A DNA stretch of 44,002 nt from Pseudomonadota bacterium (lineage in GTDB: Bacteria; Pseudomonadota; Alphaproteobacteria; Sphingomonadales; Sphingomonadaceae). The notes under the pieces were generated by a model, which was not told where the DNA came from, did not search any database, and saw nothing but the letters and a program-made list of their open reading frames with translations. Shown here piece after piece: positions 43,540-44,002 of this stretch (position 1 is its first letter; each line of letters opens with the position of its first letter). A program made the position numbers and the translations under genes. The stretch covers positions 1-44,002 of the forward strand of contig JAJYQP010000057.1 of NCBI GenBank assembly GCA_021794525.1. The letters run 5' to 3'.

Positions 43540-44002
<463 letters not shown>

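Overview
The window is GC-rich chromosomal DNA (roughly two thirds G+C by eye) from an alphaproteobacterium. The style of the proteins, the gene neighbourhoods (hisG-hisD-nusB-thiL-hppA, trpF-trpB-trpA-accD-folC, bolA-dnaJ-cobS) and abundant small palindromic intergenic repeats point to Sphingomonadales, most likely an Erythrobacteraceae-like marine or soil organism. This placement is inferred from recognition of the proteins, not from a marker-gene comparison. Most of the window is tightly packed housekeeping DNA with stop/start overlaps of 1 to 11 bases. I see no rRNA, tRNA, CRISPR array, prophage or transposase gene.

Layout. 1-5401 (minus): histidine genes hisG and hisD, then nusB, thiL and, from its own promoter, the proton-pumping pyrophosphatase hppA, cut by the left edge. 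5441-9172: a DUF2332 gene, an SDR-pirin-bolA operon and a J-domain protein. 9193-13061: an accessory block made of four small detoxification-type genes (RibD/DHFR-like, PhnB/VOC-like, GST, DUF1428) divergent from an HxlR-family regulator, plus an MpaB/DUF2236 oxygenase. 13065-13332: the first copy of an unusual 268-bp repeat. 13380-14702: cobS without its usual partner cobT. 14703-22173: a class A penicillin-binding protein, two thioesterases, a UvrD/PcrA helicase, two related exported proteins and rsmD. 22182-22447: the second repeat copy. 22437-25905: a pseudouridine synthase, a Rieske oxygenase and an AmpG-like permease. 25902-31467: folC, accD, trpA, a small membrane protein, trpB and trpF. 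31569-40390: cysK, an exporter, PilZ, tyrS, a DOMON-like protein, a NamZ-like muramidase, a spinster-type MFS and a VWA protein. 40511-44002: a soluble chemoreceptor, a long non-coding stretch with a near-consensus promoter, two foreign-looking small genes and the end of a MoxR-type ATPase.

Several genes touch cell-wall turnover: PBP1A-type synthase (14703-16874), AmpG-like permease (24571-25905) and NamZ-like exo-muramidase (36441-37643). They are not one operon.

The most interesting signals are: (1) two copies of a structured repeat whose outer inverted-repeat arms are different at each locus but perfectly self-matching, each containing an ORF with a strong ribosome binding site that runs directly into the start of the next gene; (2) a near-consensus sigma-70 promoter at 42519-42547 that points into about 480 bases without a convincing gene; (3) two tandem exported proteins sharing a Trp/Tyr-rich domain I cannot name; (4) two conserved gene pairs that look broken here (cobS without cobT, MoxR separated from its VWA partner).
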